Shown piece after piece: positions 1-5,547 of a stretch of 7,326 nucleotides of DNA (positions are counted from its first letter, which is position 1; each line of letters begins with the position of its first letter). Source of the stretch: an uncultured Gallionellaceae bacterium (lineage in GTDB: Bacteria; Pseudomonadota; Gammaproteobacteria; Burkholderiales; Sulfuricellaceae). Made by a program: the position numbers and the translations under genes. Where the stretch lies: NCBI GenBank assembly GCA_937873435.1, contig CALMWM010000035.1, forward strand, positions 1 through 7,326. The letters run 5' to 3'. Below the pieces are notes generated by a model. That model searched no databases, was not told the origin of the DNA, and saw only the letters and a list, made by a program, of their open reading frames with translations.

Positions 1-1
1 G

Positions 2-475
2 CTGGAAGTGCGCTTGCTGTACAAACGACTCGAACATTACAACCAGGAACTTGAGCAAACCGTGCTGGAACGCACGGCTGAACTGCGCGAAAGCGAAGCA
101 CGCTTTCGCCGTTTAACGGAATTGGCATCCGACTGGTACTGGGAGCAGGATGAATACGGACATTTCACCAAGATTTACGGCCCGGTACTGGAGATGCTCC
201 CCCCCCAAGTCGAAATCTTGCCCGGAGCAACCCAGGAAATACCCGTTGCGCGCTGGAATGCCGCCGAGCGCGCGGCGCTCGAAGCGAATTTGGCGGCGCG
301 GCAGCCATTCCTGGATTTCGTCTACAGTCGGGTCAACGCCGATGGCGCTCAGCAATATTTCCAGGTCAGCGGGGAGCCGATGTTCGACACTTCCGGCCGC
401 TTTACCGGCTATCGAGGCGTAGGCAGGGATGTTTCCGAGATCATGCGCGGCATTACTCACGCGCATGAAACGTAA
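2..475 (+). CDS. PAS-domain signalling protein, C-terminal part (5' end outside window)
   Basis: The reading frame is open from the first bases, so the N-terminus lies outside the window; the GTG at 8 is not a convincing start because no ribosome binding site can be seen. The first ~32 visible residues form a charged coiled coil containing YNQELEQTVLERTAELRESE, the kind of linker that follows a receiver domain or precedes a PAS domain. The next ~110 residues form one PAS/PAC domain: RFRRLTELASDWYWEQDE at the start, a PAC-like FTGYRGVGRDVSE at the end. PAS domains sense small molecules, redox state or light, or mediate dimerisation. The protein stops about ten residues after the PAC segment, with no histidine kinase, GGDEF or EAL domain. 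It is therefore either a response regulator with a C-terminal PAS domain or a truncated sensor. An eight-C run at 199-206 lies inside the PAS domain, but the frame reads sensibly across it. Confidence 0.8.
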   Translation: MEVRLLYKRLEHYNQELEQTVLERTAELRESEARFRRLTELASDWYWEQDEYGHFTKIYGPVLEMLPPQVEILPGATQEIPVARWNAAERAALEANLAARQPFLDFVYSRVNADGAQQYFQVSGEPMFDTSGRFTGYRGVGRDVSEIMRGITHAHET

Positions 476-530
476 ATGGCCGTGTTGACCGCACGCTATT
501 CCCAACAAATTCTCACGCCATTTCCTCGCT

Positions 531-646
531 AGTAGTCAGTCAACATGAAACGACGGCACGTAGGAGCGACCTCCTGGTCGCGAATTCCGTGGCTCGCGTC
601 CAGGAGGTCGCTCCTACATCACGTAAATTCAGCAAGACTGACTACT
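531..646. repeat. REP/BIME-like nested inverted repeat
   Basis: Two nested inverted repeats are seen. The outer arms AGTAGTCAGTC (531-541) and GACTGACTACT (636-646) are perfect 11-bp complements. The inner arms, 560-577 (GTAGGAGCGACCTCCTGG) and 600-617, are perfect 18-bp complements, and pairing continues after one mismatch for 5 bp (579-583/594-598). Each inner arm can also fold alone: GCGACC-TCCT-GGTCGC on the left, the same with one mismatch on the right. A GTAGGAGCGA...TCGCGA core is typical of REP sequences in Pseudomonas and other Proteobacteria, where two inverted REPs form a BIME mobilised by RAYT (TnpA-REP) transposases. No transposase is present here, so any mobilisation would act in trans. 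As RNA it would form a long hairpin that could end transcription of the upstream gene. Confidence 0.75.
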
Positions 647-670
647 TGGCCAAGTTTCACAAATAATGCC

Positions 671-696
671 GCGCTATGTTCGTTAGCGCACGGAAT
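671..696. promoter_or_regulatory. Palindromic operator-like site upstream of ompA
   Basis: GCGCTA (671-676) and TAGCGC (684-689) form a perfect 6-bp inverted repeat with a 7-nt spacer. Overlapping it, GTTCG-TTAG-CGCAC (678-691) is an imperfect 5-4-5 palindrome. The stretch GTTCGTTAGCGCACGGAATC matches GTACGACAGCGCACAGACGC upstream of csbD (from 2182) at 14 of 20 positions by hand alignment. Shared position upstream of two stress-type envelope genes suggests a regulator or promoter element, but no factor can be named. Confidence 0.35.
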
Positions 697-876
697 CCGT
701 CGTCGCCTTTGCTTATTCTGTGCCAATGGTGCTGACGAACCATTCTGTCACGCCACCCTCCGGTGACCACGCCCTGTCGAGAACGGCCTTGTATCCCGCT
801 ACTGACAAGCAAAGTCACTGCCGGCGGCCCGCTGGACGCCGGATTATGATTTCAGACCACGAAATAGGAAAACAAC

Positions 877-1575
877 ATGAAAACCTCACAAATTATTCTT
901 AATACACTTGCCGTGGCTTCTTTTTTAACCCTGGCCGGCATTGCCGTCGCAGATGAAAACAACAAGGAAGGCTATTTGACCGATACCCGCGGCAACGTGG
1001 TCAAGAACAACTACGACGAGTGCTGGAGAACCGGCTACTGGACGCCGGCCATGTCGATTGCGGAATGCGACCCGGATCTGGTAAAGAAAGATCAGCCGAA
1101 AATGGCAGAAGCCATGACGCCGGCCGCTGCACCGGCTCCGGCTCCCGAGGCCGGCCCGGATAAACCTGCGTTTTTCCCCGTCAGCCTGCAAGCCGAAACA
1201 CTGTTCGACTTCAACAAATCGGTGATACGTGCCGAGGGCAAGAAAAAGCTGGACAGTGAAATCGTCGGCAAAATGAAGGAAAATCCGCAAGTCGAAGGGG
1301 TACTGGTAACAGGCCACGCCGACCGCATCGGCAGCAATGCATACAACCAGAAACTTTCCCAGCACCGTGCGGATGCGGTGAAGACTTACCTGGTTGGGCA
1401 AGGCATTGAAGGCAAGCGTATTGAAACAGCCGCCAAGGGCGAATCCGAGCCGGTTGCTGCCTGCGACGAGATGAAAGGCAAGGCCAACGGCAAGAACCGC
1501 AAGCTGGTTGAATGCCTGCAACCCAACCGCCGCGTGGTAGTGGAAGTGAACATTCAGGCACCGGTAAAGAAGTAG
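877..1575 (+). CDS. OmpA-family outer-membrane / peptidoglycan-binding protein
   Basis: The 232-residue protein starts at ATG 877 behind AGGAA (866-870). Residues 1-25 are a Sec signal peptide ending AVA before DENN. Residues ~30-68 form a short segment with ECWRTGYW and AECDPD (C49, C64) that is typical of betaproteobacterial OmpA-like proteins. A Pro/Ala-rich linker (~80-97) leads to an OmpA C-terminal domain (~105-226). That domain carries the TLFDFNKSVI strand, TGHADRIGS (D149 and R150 in the place of the diaminopimelate-contacting residues) and NRRV at 217-220. C196 and C213 sit where E. coli OmpA has its C-terminal disulfide. It lacks the eight-strand barrel of E. coli OmpA, so it is probably a periplasmic or outer-membrane-associated protein that grips peptidoglycan and supports envelope integrity. 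A long hairpin follows, suggesting it is transcribed alone. Confidence 0.93.
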   Translation: MKTSQIILNTLAVASFLTLAGIAVADENNKEGYLTDTRGNVVKNNYDECWRTGYWTPAMSIAECDPDLVKKDQPKMAEAMTPAAAPAPAPEAGPDKPAFFPVSLQAETLFDFNKSVIRAEGKKKLDSEIVGKMKENPQVEGVLVTGHADRIGSNAYNQKLSQHRADAVKTYLVGQGIEGKRIETAAKGESEPVAACDEMKGKANGKNRKLVECLQPNRRVVVEVNIQAPVKK

Positions 1576-1603
1576 TCACCGACCTCGACTGAAATAGTCG
1601 TTA

Positions 1604-1647
1604 AAACCAAGGGTCGACCAGATTAATCTTTGGTCGGCCTTTGGTTT
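1604..1647 (+). terminator. Long hairpin after ompA, probable intrinsic terminator
   Basis: The arms 1604-1620 (AAACCAAGGGTCGACCA) and 1631-1647 (TGGTCGGCCTTTGGTTT) pair over 17 positions with only two G-T wobbles and a 10-nt loop. The 3' arm ends in TTTGGTTT, giving a short U-rich end, and the 5' side is A-rich, so it could work in either direction. It lies 28 nt after the ompA stop and ends 16 nt before the ribosome binding site of the next gene, so it might also act as an attenuator for that gene. Confidence 0.6.
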
Positions 1648-1675
1648 CTGAAACACTAGCAACAGGAGATTCGAC

Positions 1676-2125
1676 ATGAAACGTTATCTGATCGCAGTGG
1701 CGCTAGCCGCTGCCACCGTAGCCCCCTTGGCACTTGCCGCCGACGTTGGGGTCTCGCTCAGCATCGGCCAACCCGGCTTTTATGGCCGGCTCGACATCGG
1801 CGACTACCCGCCGCCGCAAGTGATCTATCGCCAGCCCAGATTCATCGAGCGGGTGCCGATGGATCGCCCGCCGATCTATCTGCGCGTACCGCCGGGCCAC
1901 GCCAAGAATTGGCGCAAGCACTGCCATGAATACGGCGCCTGCGGCGAGCGGGTCTTTTTTGTGCAAGACAGCTGGTACAACCGCGAGTTTGTTCCGCGTT
2001 ACCAGGAACAACACCGAGAGCGCCAGGACGAGCGCAGGGATGACCGGCGCGGAAACGAGAGAAACGACCGTCAAGGCTATGATCGCGGCCACGGCAACGA
2101 TCATGGTCATGGCAACAACCGCTAA
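1676..2125 (+). CDS. Secreted Arg/His-rich protein of unknown function
   Basis: The 149-residue product starts at ATG 1676 behind AGGAG (1664-1668). Residues 1-21 are a signal peptide (cleavage after ALA). The mature protein begins with VSLSIGQPGFYGRLDIGDYP, then a Pro/aromatic-rich stretch with IERVPMDRPPIYLRVPPGHA. A WRKHCHEYGACGERV motif follows, with C83 and C89 spaced by five residues and flanking histidines. The tail from ~107 is low-complexity, rich in Arg, Asp and Gln and ending in a Gly/His/Asn repeat (GHGNDHGHGNNR). It resembles a conserved hypothetical secreted protein of betaproteobacteria; no function is known to me. The Cys pair may form a disulfide, and the His-rich tail could bind metal or nucleic acid or polyanions; both are guesses. 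A damaged second copy lies at 3310-3515, which shows that the family has duplicated here. Confidence 0.8.
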   Translation: MKRYLIAVALAAATVAPLALAADVGVSLSIGQPGFYGRLDIGDYPPPQVIYRQPRFIERVPMDRPPIYLRVPPGHAKNWRKHCHEYGACGERVFFVQDSWYNREFVPRYQEQHRERQDERRDDRRGNERNDRQGYDRGHGNDHGHGNNR

Positions 2126-2149
2126 GACATTGAAATCCGCCATGCCCCA

Positions 2150-2177
2150 GACAAACCCTGCTCCGGCAGGGTTTGTC
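2150..2177 (+). terminator. Intrinsic terminator after the Arg/His-rich gene
   Basis: GACAAACCCTGC (2150-2161) and GCAGGGTTTGTC (2166-2177) are perfect 12-bp complements around a TCCG tetraloop. The 3' arm contains TTTGT and is followed by GTT, so the U-tract is short and partly inside the stem. It lies 24 nt after the stop codon at 2123-2125. Confidence 0.75.
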
Positions 2178-2181
2178 GTTG

Positions 2182-2201
2182 GTACGACAGCGCACAGACG
2201 C
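2182..2201. promoter_or_regulatory. Operator-like site upstream of csbD
   Basis: GTACGACAGCGCACAGACGC resembles the site upstream of ompA (678-697); the AGCGCAC core is identical and 14 of 20 positions match. It lies about 105 nt before the csbD-like start, a plausible place for a promoter or activator site. The assignment rests only on this pairwise match. Confidence 0.3.
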
Positions 2202-2305
2202 GGCCAGGCTCTCGCCATAAACTGCATCTCATCGAGACTGGCAGGCAACGCAATCCGTGCTCAGCGGCCAGTCGCGACAGTCCAACTCACACCAAGGAGA
2301 CCATC

Positions 2306-2515
2306 ATGAACTGGGATCGTATCGAAGGAAATTGGAAACAACTCAAGGGCAACGTCAAGGAACAGTGGGGCAAGCTTACCGACGATCAGCTGGATGTCAT
2401 CGCAGGTAAACACGAACACCTTTCCGGCAAGATTCAGGAAGCCTACGGCATCACCAAAGACGAAACTGAAAAACAGATTTCCGAATGGCAAGCTCGCCAA
2501 AAAGATCAGCATTAA
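2306..2515 (+). CDS. CsbD-like stress response protein
   Basis: The 69-residue protein starts at ATG 2306 behind AAGGAG (2294-2299). It covers the whole CsbD fold: NWDRIEGNWKQLKGNVKEQW at the start (residues 2-21), GKLTDDQLDVIAGKHEHLSG in the middle, then a helix with IQEAYGITKDETEKQI. There is no signal peptide, so it acts in the cytoplasm. CsbD was described in Bacillus subtilis as a sigma-B general stress protein; proteobacterial members (YjbJ type) are abundant, small, helical stress proteins of unclear biochemical role. It has its own leader with an operator-like site and follows a terminator, so it is probably transcribed separately from the gene before it. The next gene begins 80 nt downstream and no terminator separates them, so read-through into 2596-3207 is possible. 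Confidence 0.93.
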   Translation: MNWDRIEGNWKQLKGNVKEQWGKLTDDQLDVIAGKHEHLSGKIQEAYGITKDETEKQISEWQARQKDQH

Positions 2516-2595
2516 GCCACGCGATGTATTGGGGCGCGCGAACATCGCCGCCCTTATCGCTTCGCTCTATTACACCCCCACAAGGAATCATTATT

Positions 2596-3207
2596 ATGAA
2601 TAAAATCGAAATCAGTTCGATCATGCTGGCAATCAGTCTTGCGTATAGCGTTGGCGCCATCGCACAAAACATGCCAAAGAGCGAATACAAGGCTGCCGAG
2701 AAAAGCATCGAGGCCGAATACAAGTCCGCCAGGACGAATTGCGGATCATTCGCCGACAACGCCAAGGATGTCTGCATAGCCGAAGCGAAAGGCAAGGAAA
2801 ATGTCGCGAAAAGCGAACTCGATGCGCGCTACCAACCTTCTGCCAAGGCGGACTACAAAGTCAGCGTCGCCAAGGCGGAAGCAAATTACTCGGTGTCCAA
2901 AGAAAAATGCGATGACAAGGCCGGCAACGTCGAAGATGTCTGCGTGAAAGAAGCGAAAGCCGCCCTGGTGCGCGCCAAATCCGACGCCAAGGCGCTGTTG
3001 AAAACCTCGCAAGCCAATGCGACCGCCAAGGAGGAAACCTCTGCGGCACGCATGAAGGCCCAGGAAAAAGGCAGCGAAGCACGCCAGGACGCCGCGATGG
3101 ACAAACGCGACGCGGATTATTCCGTGGCCAAGGAAAAATGCGATGCCCTGTCCGGCAACGCCAAGGAGCTTTGTGCGAACGAAGCAAAGATGCACTACGG
3201 TAAATAA
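2596..3207 (+). CDS. Secreted protein with three CX10C helical repeats, function unknown
   Basis: The start is ATG 2596, placed by AAGGAA at 2582-2587 and by the signal peptide; the frame is open 37 codons further upstream but that part is not protein-like. The product has 203 residues. Residues 1-23 form a signal peptide (GAIA before QN). The mature part is Ala/Lys/Glu-rich and should be almost all helix. Three copies of a unit are visible, each with Tyr-x-x-(8-10 residues)-Cys-X10-Cys and then EAK: C49/C60, C105/C116 and C182/C193. GNAKDVC-like turns sit between the cysteines (DNAKDVC, GNVEDVC, GNAKELC). The even spacing suggests helical hairpins each closed by one disulfide in the periplasm. 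Residues ~122-170 are a Cys-free Lys/Ala/Glu spacer. Such proteins are sometimes labelled TolA-like because of composition, but no TolA domain is seen. A one-unit paralogue is at 5629-5880. Confidence 0.85.
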   Translation: MNKIEISSIMLAISLAYSVGAIAQNMPKSEYKAAEKSIEAEYKSARTNCGSFADNAKDVCIAEAKGKENVAKSELDARYQPSAKADYKVSVAKAEANYSVSKEKCDDKAGNVEDVCVKEAKAALVRAKSDAKALLKTSQANATAKEETSAARMKAQEKGSEARQDAAMDKRDADYSVAKEKCDALSGNAKELCANEAKMHYGK

Positions 3208-3211
3208 TCCC

Positions 3212-3239
3212 CTGGTTTGCAGGGCTGCGCGCAAACCGG
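3212..3239 (+). terminator. Hairpin after the CX10C gene, possible weak terminator
   Basis: CTGGTTTGC (3212-3220) pairs with GCAAACCGG (3231-3239) over 9 bp including one wobble, with a 10-nt loop, five nt after the stop codon. No U-tract follows, so intrinsic termination is doubtful; it may protect the 3' end of the mRNA. Confidence 0.35.
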
Positions 3240-3309
3240 CCAGGCTCCGCGCGCACGCCTGCACTGTGGGGAACATCTCAAATCTTGGATAAACGGGTTT
3301 TGAGTTGAG

Positions 3310-3515
3310 GGATATCCGCAGCCGCAAGTGATCTATCGCCGGCCAATGGTCATCGAGCGGGTAGCGATGGATAGCCCGCCGATCTATCTGCGCGTACCGC
3401 GCCGGGCCATGCCAAGAATTGGCGCAAGCGTTGCCGTGAACACGGCGCCTGCGGCGAGCGGGCCTTGTTTGTGCAGGATAGTTGGTATAACCGCGACCAC
3501 GGGCGCAATCGCTAG
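3310..3515 (+). pseudogene. Truncated, frameshifted copy of the Arg/His-rich secreted protein gene
   Basis: From 3310 the frame encodes GYPQPQVIYRRPMVIERVAMDS and PPIYLRVP, nearly the same as residues ~43-72 of the 1676-2125 product; DNA identity includes 20 unbroken bases (3321-3340 against 1813-1832). Two extra bases (CG) near 3398-3402 shift the frame. Reading on after the shift gives PGHAKNWRKRCREHGACGER and then FVQDSWYNRDHGRNR, ending at TAG 3513-3515. The copy has no signal peptide, and an in-frame TGA (3307-3309) lies just upstream. The Arg/Asp-rich tail is also lost: the sequence jumps from WYNR to HGRNR. It is thus a partial duplicate damaged at both ends. The Cys-X5-Cys pair is still present in the shifted frame. 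Confidence 0.88.
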
Positions 3516-3589
3516 GCTTTTGGCGCGACGAACATCCCGGCGTACCCTGTGTATTCCTGGATATATTTTTAGTACGCTTTCTGAAATTC

Positions 3590-4678
3590 ATGTCCTATGG
3601 AAGATTCTATGCACGACACACCCCTGCCCGGTCGGGCTTCTCCCCTATAACGCGGCGCGGAGAATACACGGTAAAACTGGCTAGCGTCATGCTGTTCCTG
3701 TCCGGCATGTTGCCGCAGCTGACCATTGGGGCCGATTACACGAAATGTGCGGTCATCGTCCCAGACGCGGAACGACTTGCCTGCTACGACCAAGCCGCCG
3801 CACGCTTTGTGACGCCGGCCGCTGTTCCGGATCAGATGAACACCGGGCGGCTGCCTGACAGCGCGGTCATGGCGGACTCTTTCATGGGCAAGAACTGGGA
3901 GTTGGATGAGAGGTCGAAAAAAGGAACCTTCCGTTTCCGCGAACACAAACCGGTCTATATCCTGCCTATCCACTACAGCAACAACCCTAATCGCTCACCG
4001 ACTTCTCCCTTGCCGGATCATTCCGCGCTTTCGCCCATACCGGCTAGCCATAGCGAAATGAAGTATCAACTGAGCTTCAAGACCAAGCTCTGGGAGGACA
4101 TCCTCGGCGACAATGGCAGCCTGTGGTTCGCTTATACGCAGCAATCGCACTGGCTGCTCTATAGCCAGCAAGTTTCGTCGCCATTCCGCGAAACCAATTA
4201 CGAACCCGAGGTGATTTTTTCCATGCGCACCGATGTCGATCTACCGGGGATACGCTGGCGTATGCTGAATCTTGGGCTGGTGCATCAGTCGAATGGTTAC
4301 GGACTGCCGCTTTCGCGCAGTTGGAACCGGGTCTATGCCCAATTCGGCCTGGAACGCGATAATTTCACCCTGTTCCTTCGCCCCTGGCTGCGTCTGCATG
4401 AAAGCAGCGAGAACGACGACAACCCGGACATCGCCCGTTATATGGGCAATGGCGACATATCGGTCAACTACCGGCACGGCGAGAATGTCTATTCGGCCCT
4501 GGGCCACTATAGCCCCAGCGGAGGGCACGGTGCTTTGCAACTGAGCTGGGGTTTCCCGATTTCACATGCGCTCAAGGGCTATGTGCAGGTTTTCAGCGGC
4601 TACGGCGAAAGCCTGATCGACTACAATCACAATCAGACCAGCATAGGCGCCGGCCTGTCGTTGCAGGATTGGCGGTGA
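3590..4678 (+). CDS. pldA: Outer-membrane phospholipase A (OMPLA)
   Basis: This is an integral outer-membrane beta-barrel enzyme that hydrolyses acyl chains of phospholipids misplaced in the outer leaflet; the E. coli enzyme is Ca-dependent and active as a dimer. Numbered from ATG 3590 (362 residues), the catalytic block is LVHQSNGYGLPLSRSWNRVY: H232, S234 and N246 match E. coli H142, S144 and N156. SSPFRETNYEP (196-206) contains the equivalent of Ca-site Ser106, and S242 matches Ser152. The E. coli Arg147 position is Tyr (Y237). An N-terminal segment DYTKCAVIVPDAERLACYDQ precedes the barrel. The start is uncertain: ATG 3590 lacks a ribosome binding site and puts ~28 extra residues before the signal peptide. 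A good site, GGAG (3659-3662), is instead followed eight bases later by GTA (3671), where KLASVMLFLSG...IGA would begin a normal signal peptide. ATG 3689 is too far into the hydrophobic core. Confidence 0.9.
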   Translation: MSYGRFYARHTPARSGFSPITRRGEYTVKLASVMLFLSGMLPQLTIGADYTKCAVIVPDAERLACYDQAAARFVTPAAVPDQMNTGRLPDSAVMADSFMGKNWELDERSKKGTFRFREHKPVYILPIHYSNNPNRSPTSPLPDHSALSPIPASHSEMKYQLSFKTKLWEDILGDNGSLWFAYTQQSHWLLYSQQVSSPFRETNYEPEVIFSMRTDVDLPGIRWRMLNLGLVHQSNGYGLPLSRSWNRVYAQFGLERDNFTLFLRPWLRLHESSENDDNPDIARYMGNGDISVNYRHGENVYSALGHYSPSGGHGALQLSWGFPISHALKGYVQVFSGYGESLIDYNHNQTSIGAGLSLQDWR

Positions 4679-4699
4679 GGAGCGCAGGCCTTTCTCGCG

Positions 4700-4894
4700 T
4701 TAGCCCAGCAATTCCTTTTCGATATCCTCCAGCGACTTGCGGATTTCCCCCAGAATCAGTTTATCCGCAAGCTTTTGGTCGACCTCCGGCACATCCCAAT
4801 CGAATATGGCACGATATTTCCTGACCAGACTTTCCACGTCGGCGATGATTTCACTGCGATGACCTTCCAATTCCATCTGTTCCATTTTTTTCAT
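4700..4894 (-). CDS. Small charged helical protein, unknown function
   Basis: The 64-residue product reads from ATG at 4894 on the minus strand, with AGAGGAA six to seven bases before it. It is rich in Glu, Lys and Leu and should be mostly helical: MKKMEQMELEGHRSEIIADV, then a central WDVPEVDQKLADK and a last helix ending EDIEKELLG. There is no signal peptide, membrane segment or cysteine, so it is probably cytoplasmic. It begins 12 nt after the stop of the DUF1840 gene, and its ribosome binding site lies in that gap up to the stop codon, so the two are very likely co-transcribed and perhaps translationally coupled. Its end faces the end of pldA with 21 nt between. I do not recognise the family. 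Confidence 0.7.
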   Translation of the reverse strand: MKKMEQMELEGHRSEIIADVESLVRKYRAIFDWDVPEVDQKLADKLILGEIRKSLEDIEKELLG

Positions 4895-4906
4895 GATGTT
4901 TCCTCT

Positions 4907-5221
4907 TTAACTCAAAATCGACGATTTATCCCACATGACGTTACTGCCTTCCTTTGCGGCGGCGGTAAGCAGTTCAATCAAAGGCCGCCCGCGATGCGCG
5001 ATACTCACCGCCTGCTCGTCCGCATCCTTATCCTCAACCGGCGGCGCAGCCTTTCCCTGATAGATAGCTGCTGTCAAGCGGCTCAGCGCCGCAGGGACAT
5101 CTTCCGCCAGAATGGCTCCGGGTACGGTTCCGCTATGTCCCATCATTTTCAGCAATGCGAGCGCGACATCCCCAAACAGGGTGATATTGGCATAGGCAGT
5201 AGTGGTGAATGTCACCAGCAT
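4907..5221 (-). CDS. DUF1840 family protein
   Basis: The start at 5221 (minus strand) is chosen because AGGAGG lies five bases before it and because the product then opens MLVTFTTTAYANITLFGDVA, the standard DUF1840 N-terminus; an upstream in-frame ATG at 5281 lacks both. The 104-residue protein continues with LKMMGHSGTVPGAILAEDVP and AALSRLTAAI, then an acidic linker (~58-70) and a second conserved block, HRGRPLIELLTAAAKEGSNV, ending MWDKSSILS. DUF1840 proteins are short, cytoplasmic and found mainly in betaproteobacteria; their role is unknown. It is the first gene of a likely two-gene operon with the small charged protein at 4894-4700. An inverted repeat at 5300-5319, about 80 nt upstream, could be an operator. 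Confidence 0.88.
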   Translation of the reverse strand: MLVTFTTTAYANITLFGDVALALLKMMGHSGTVPGAILAEDVPAALSRLTAAIYQGKAAPPVEDKDADEQAVSIAHRGRPLIELLTAAAKEGSNVMWDKSSILS

Positions 5222-5299
5222 ATAGTCCTCCTGAAATAAACCATCAGTATTTTGAGCCCTGTTGGCAACAATGGAATCCAATGAGAGCAGTTTTCATAG

Positions 5300-5319
5300 T
5301 AGCGCTGTGTGAAGCGCTA
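5300..5319. promoter_or_regulatory. Inverted repeat, possible operator of the DUF1840 operon
   Basis: TAGCGCT and AGCGCTA are perfect 7-bp complements separated by GTGTGA. The dyad lies upstream of the minus-strand DUF1840 start. Its shape suits a dimeric helix-turn-helix regulator, but no promoter was assigned and no regulator can be named. Confidence 0.3.
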
Positions 5320-5499
5320 AAGCGTATCGCCAGACGAGGTGAGGGAAGCAGCTCAAGGGCAGCCGTCGCCGCAGATGGTGCTCATCCCCGGAAATGAGCA
5401 ACAGCGCGAAATTTCTTGAACCGCTCAATTGCCGGCTATGTGCGGCAGCAGACAGACGGAGAATGGCGAACGCCATAACCTGAATTCATCGGAGCCATC

Positions 5500-5547
5500 A
5501 TGGGTGTAATGTCAGCGCCGTGGCAAACGCGATGGTTGAATGCCTAG
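5500..5547 (+). CDS. Possible 15-residue small ORF
   Basis: ATG 5500 follows GGAG (5491-5494) with a five-base gap, and the frame reads MGVMSAPWQTRWLNA before TAG 5545-5547. The ribosome binding site and spacing are as good as those of the real genes around it. The peptide is too short to judge by composition. It could be a leader peptide for the CX10C gene 82 nt downstream, the start of a decayed gene, or chance. Confidence 0.25.
   Translation: MGVMSAPWQTRWLNA

Larger units (their letters stand above)
476..876. other. Gene-free stretch between the PAS protein and ompA
   Basis: I see no convincing gene here; the short open frames lack ribosome binding sites and protein-like composition. The stretch holds a nested inverted repeat (531-646), a palindromic operator-like site (671-696), a 6-bp inverted repeat at 725-730/739-744 and a GC-rich hairpin with arms CCGGCG/CGCCGG at 821-826/837-842. 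The last would sit in the 5' untranslated leader of ompA. No clear sigma-70 promoter could be assigned by eye. Confidence 0.6.

Noticed and set aside
199..206. Eight-C run in the PAS gene as a possible frameshift or slippage site
   Set aside because: The same frame gives PAS-like sequence on both sides, so no shift is needed.
531..646. CRISPR array or integron attC site
   Set aside because: There is only one inverted-repeat unit with no regularly spaced direct repeats, and no attC core sites or cas or integrase genes are present.
545..766. 73-codon plus-strand frame over the nested inverted repeat
   Set aside because: It translates the REP-like palindrome, has no ribosome binding site and shows no protein-like pattern.
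925..1521. 198-codon open frame antisense to ompA
   Set aside because: The sense strand is a clear OmpA-family gene with signal peptide and domain motifs; the antisense text has no family resemblance.
3210..3310. Leader of the pseudogene as a possible intact N-terminus
   Set aside because: The in-frame TGA at 3307-3309 and loss of similarity to the signal peptide region show the 5' part is missing.
2746..3591. 281-codon open frame on the minus strand
   Set aside because: It runs antisense through the CX10C gene and the pseudogene, is made of Arg/Phe/Gly-rich low-complexity text that follows from the Ala/Lys codons of the sense gene, and has no ribosome binding site or recognisable motif.
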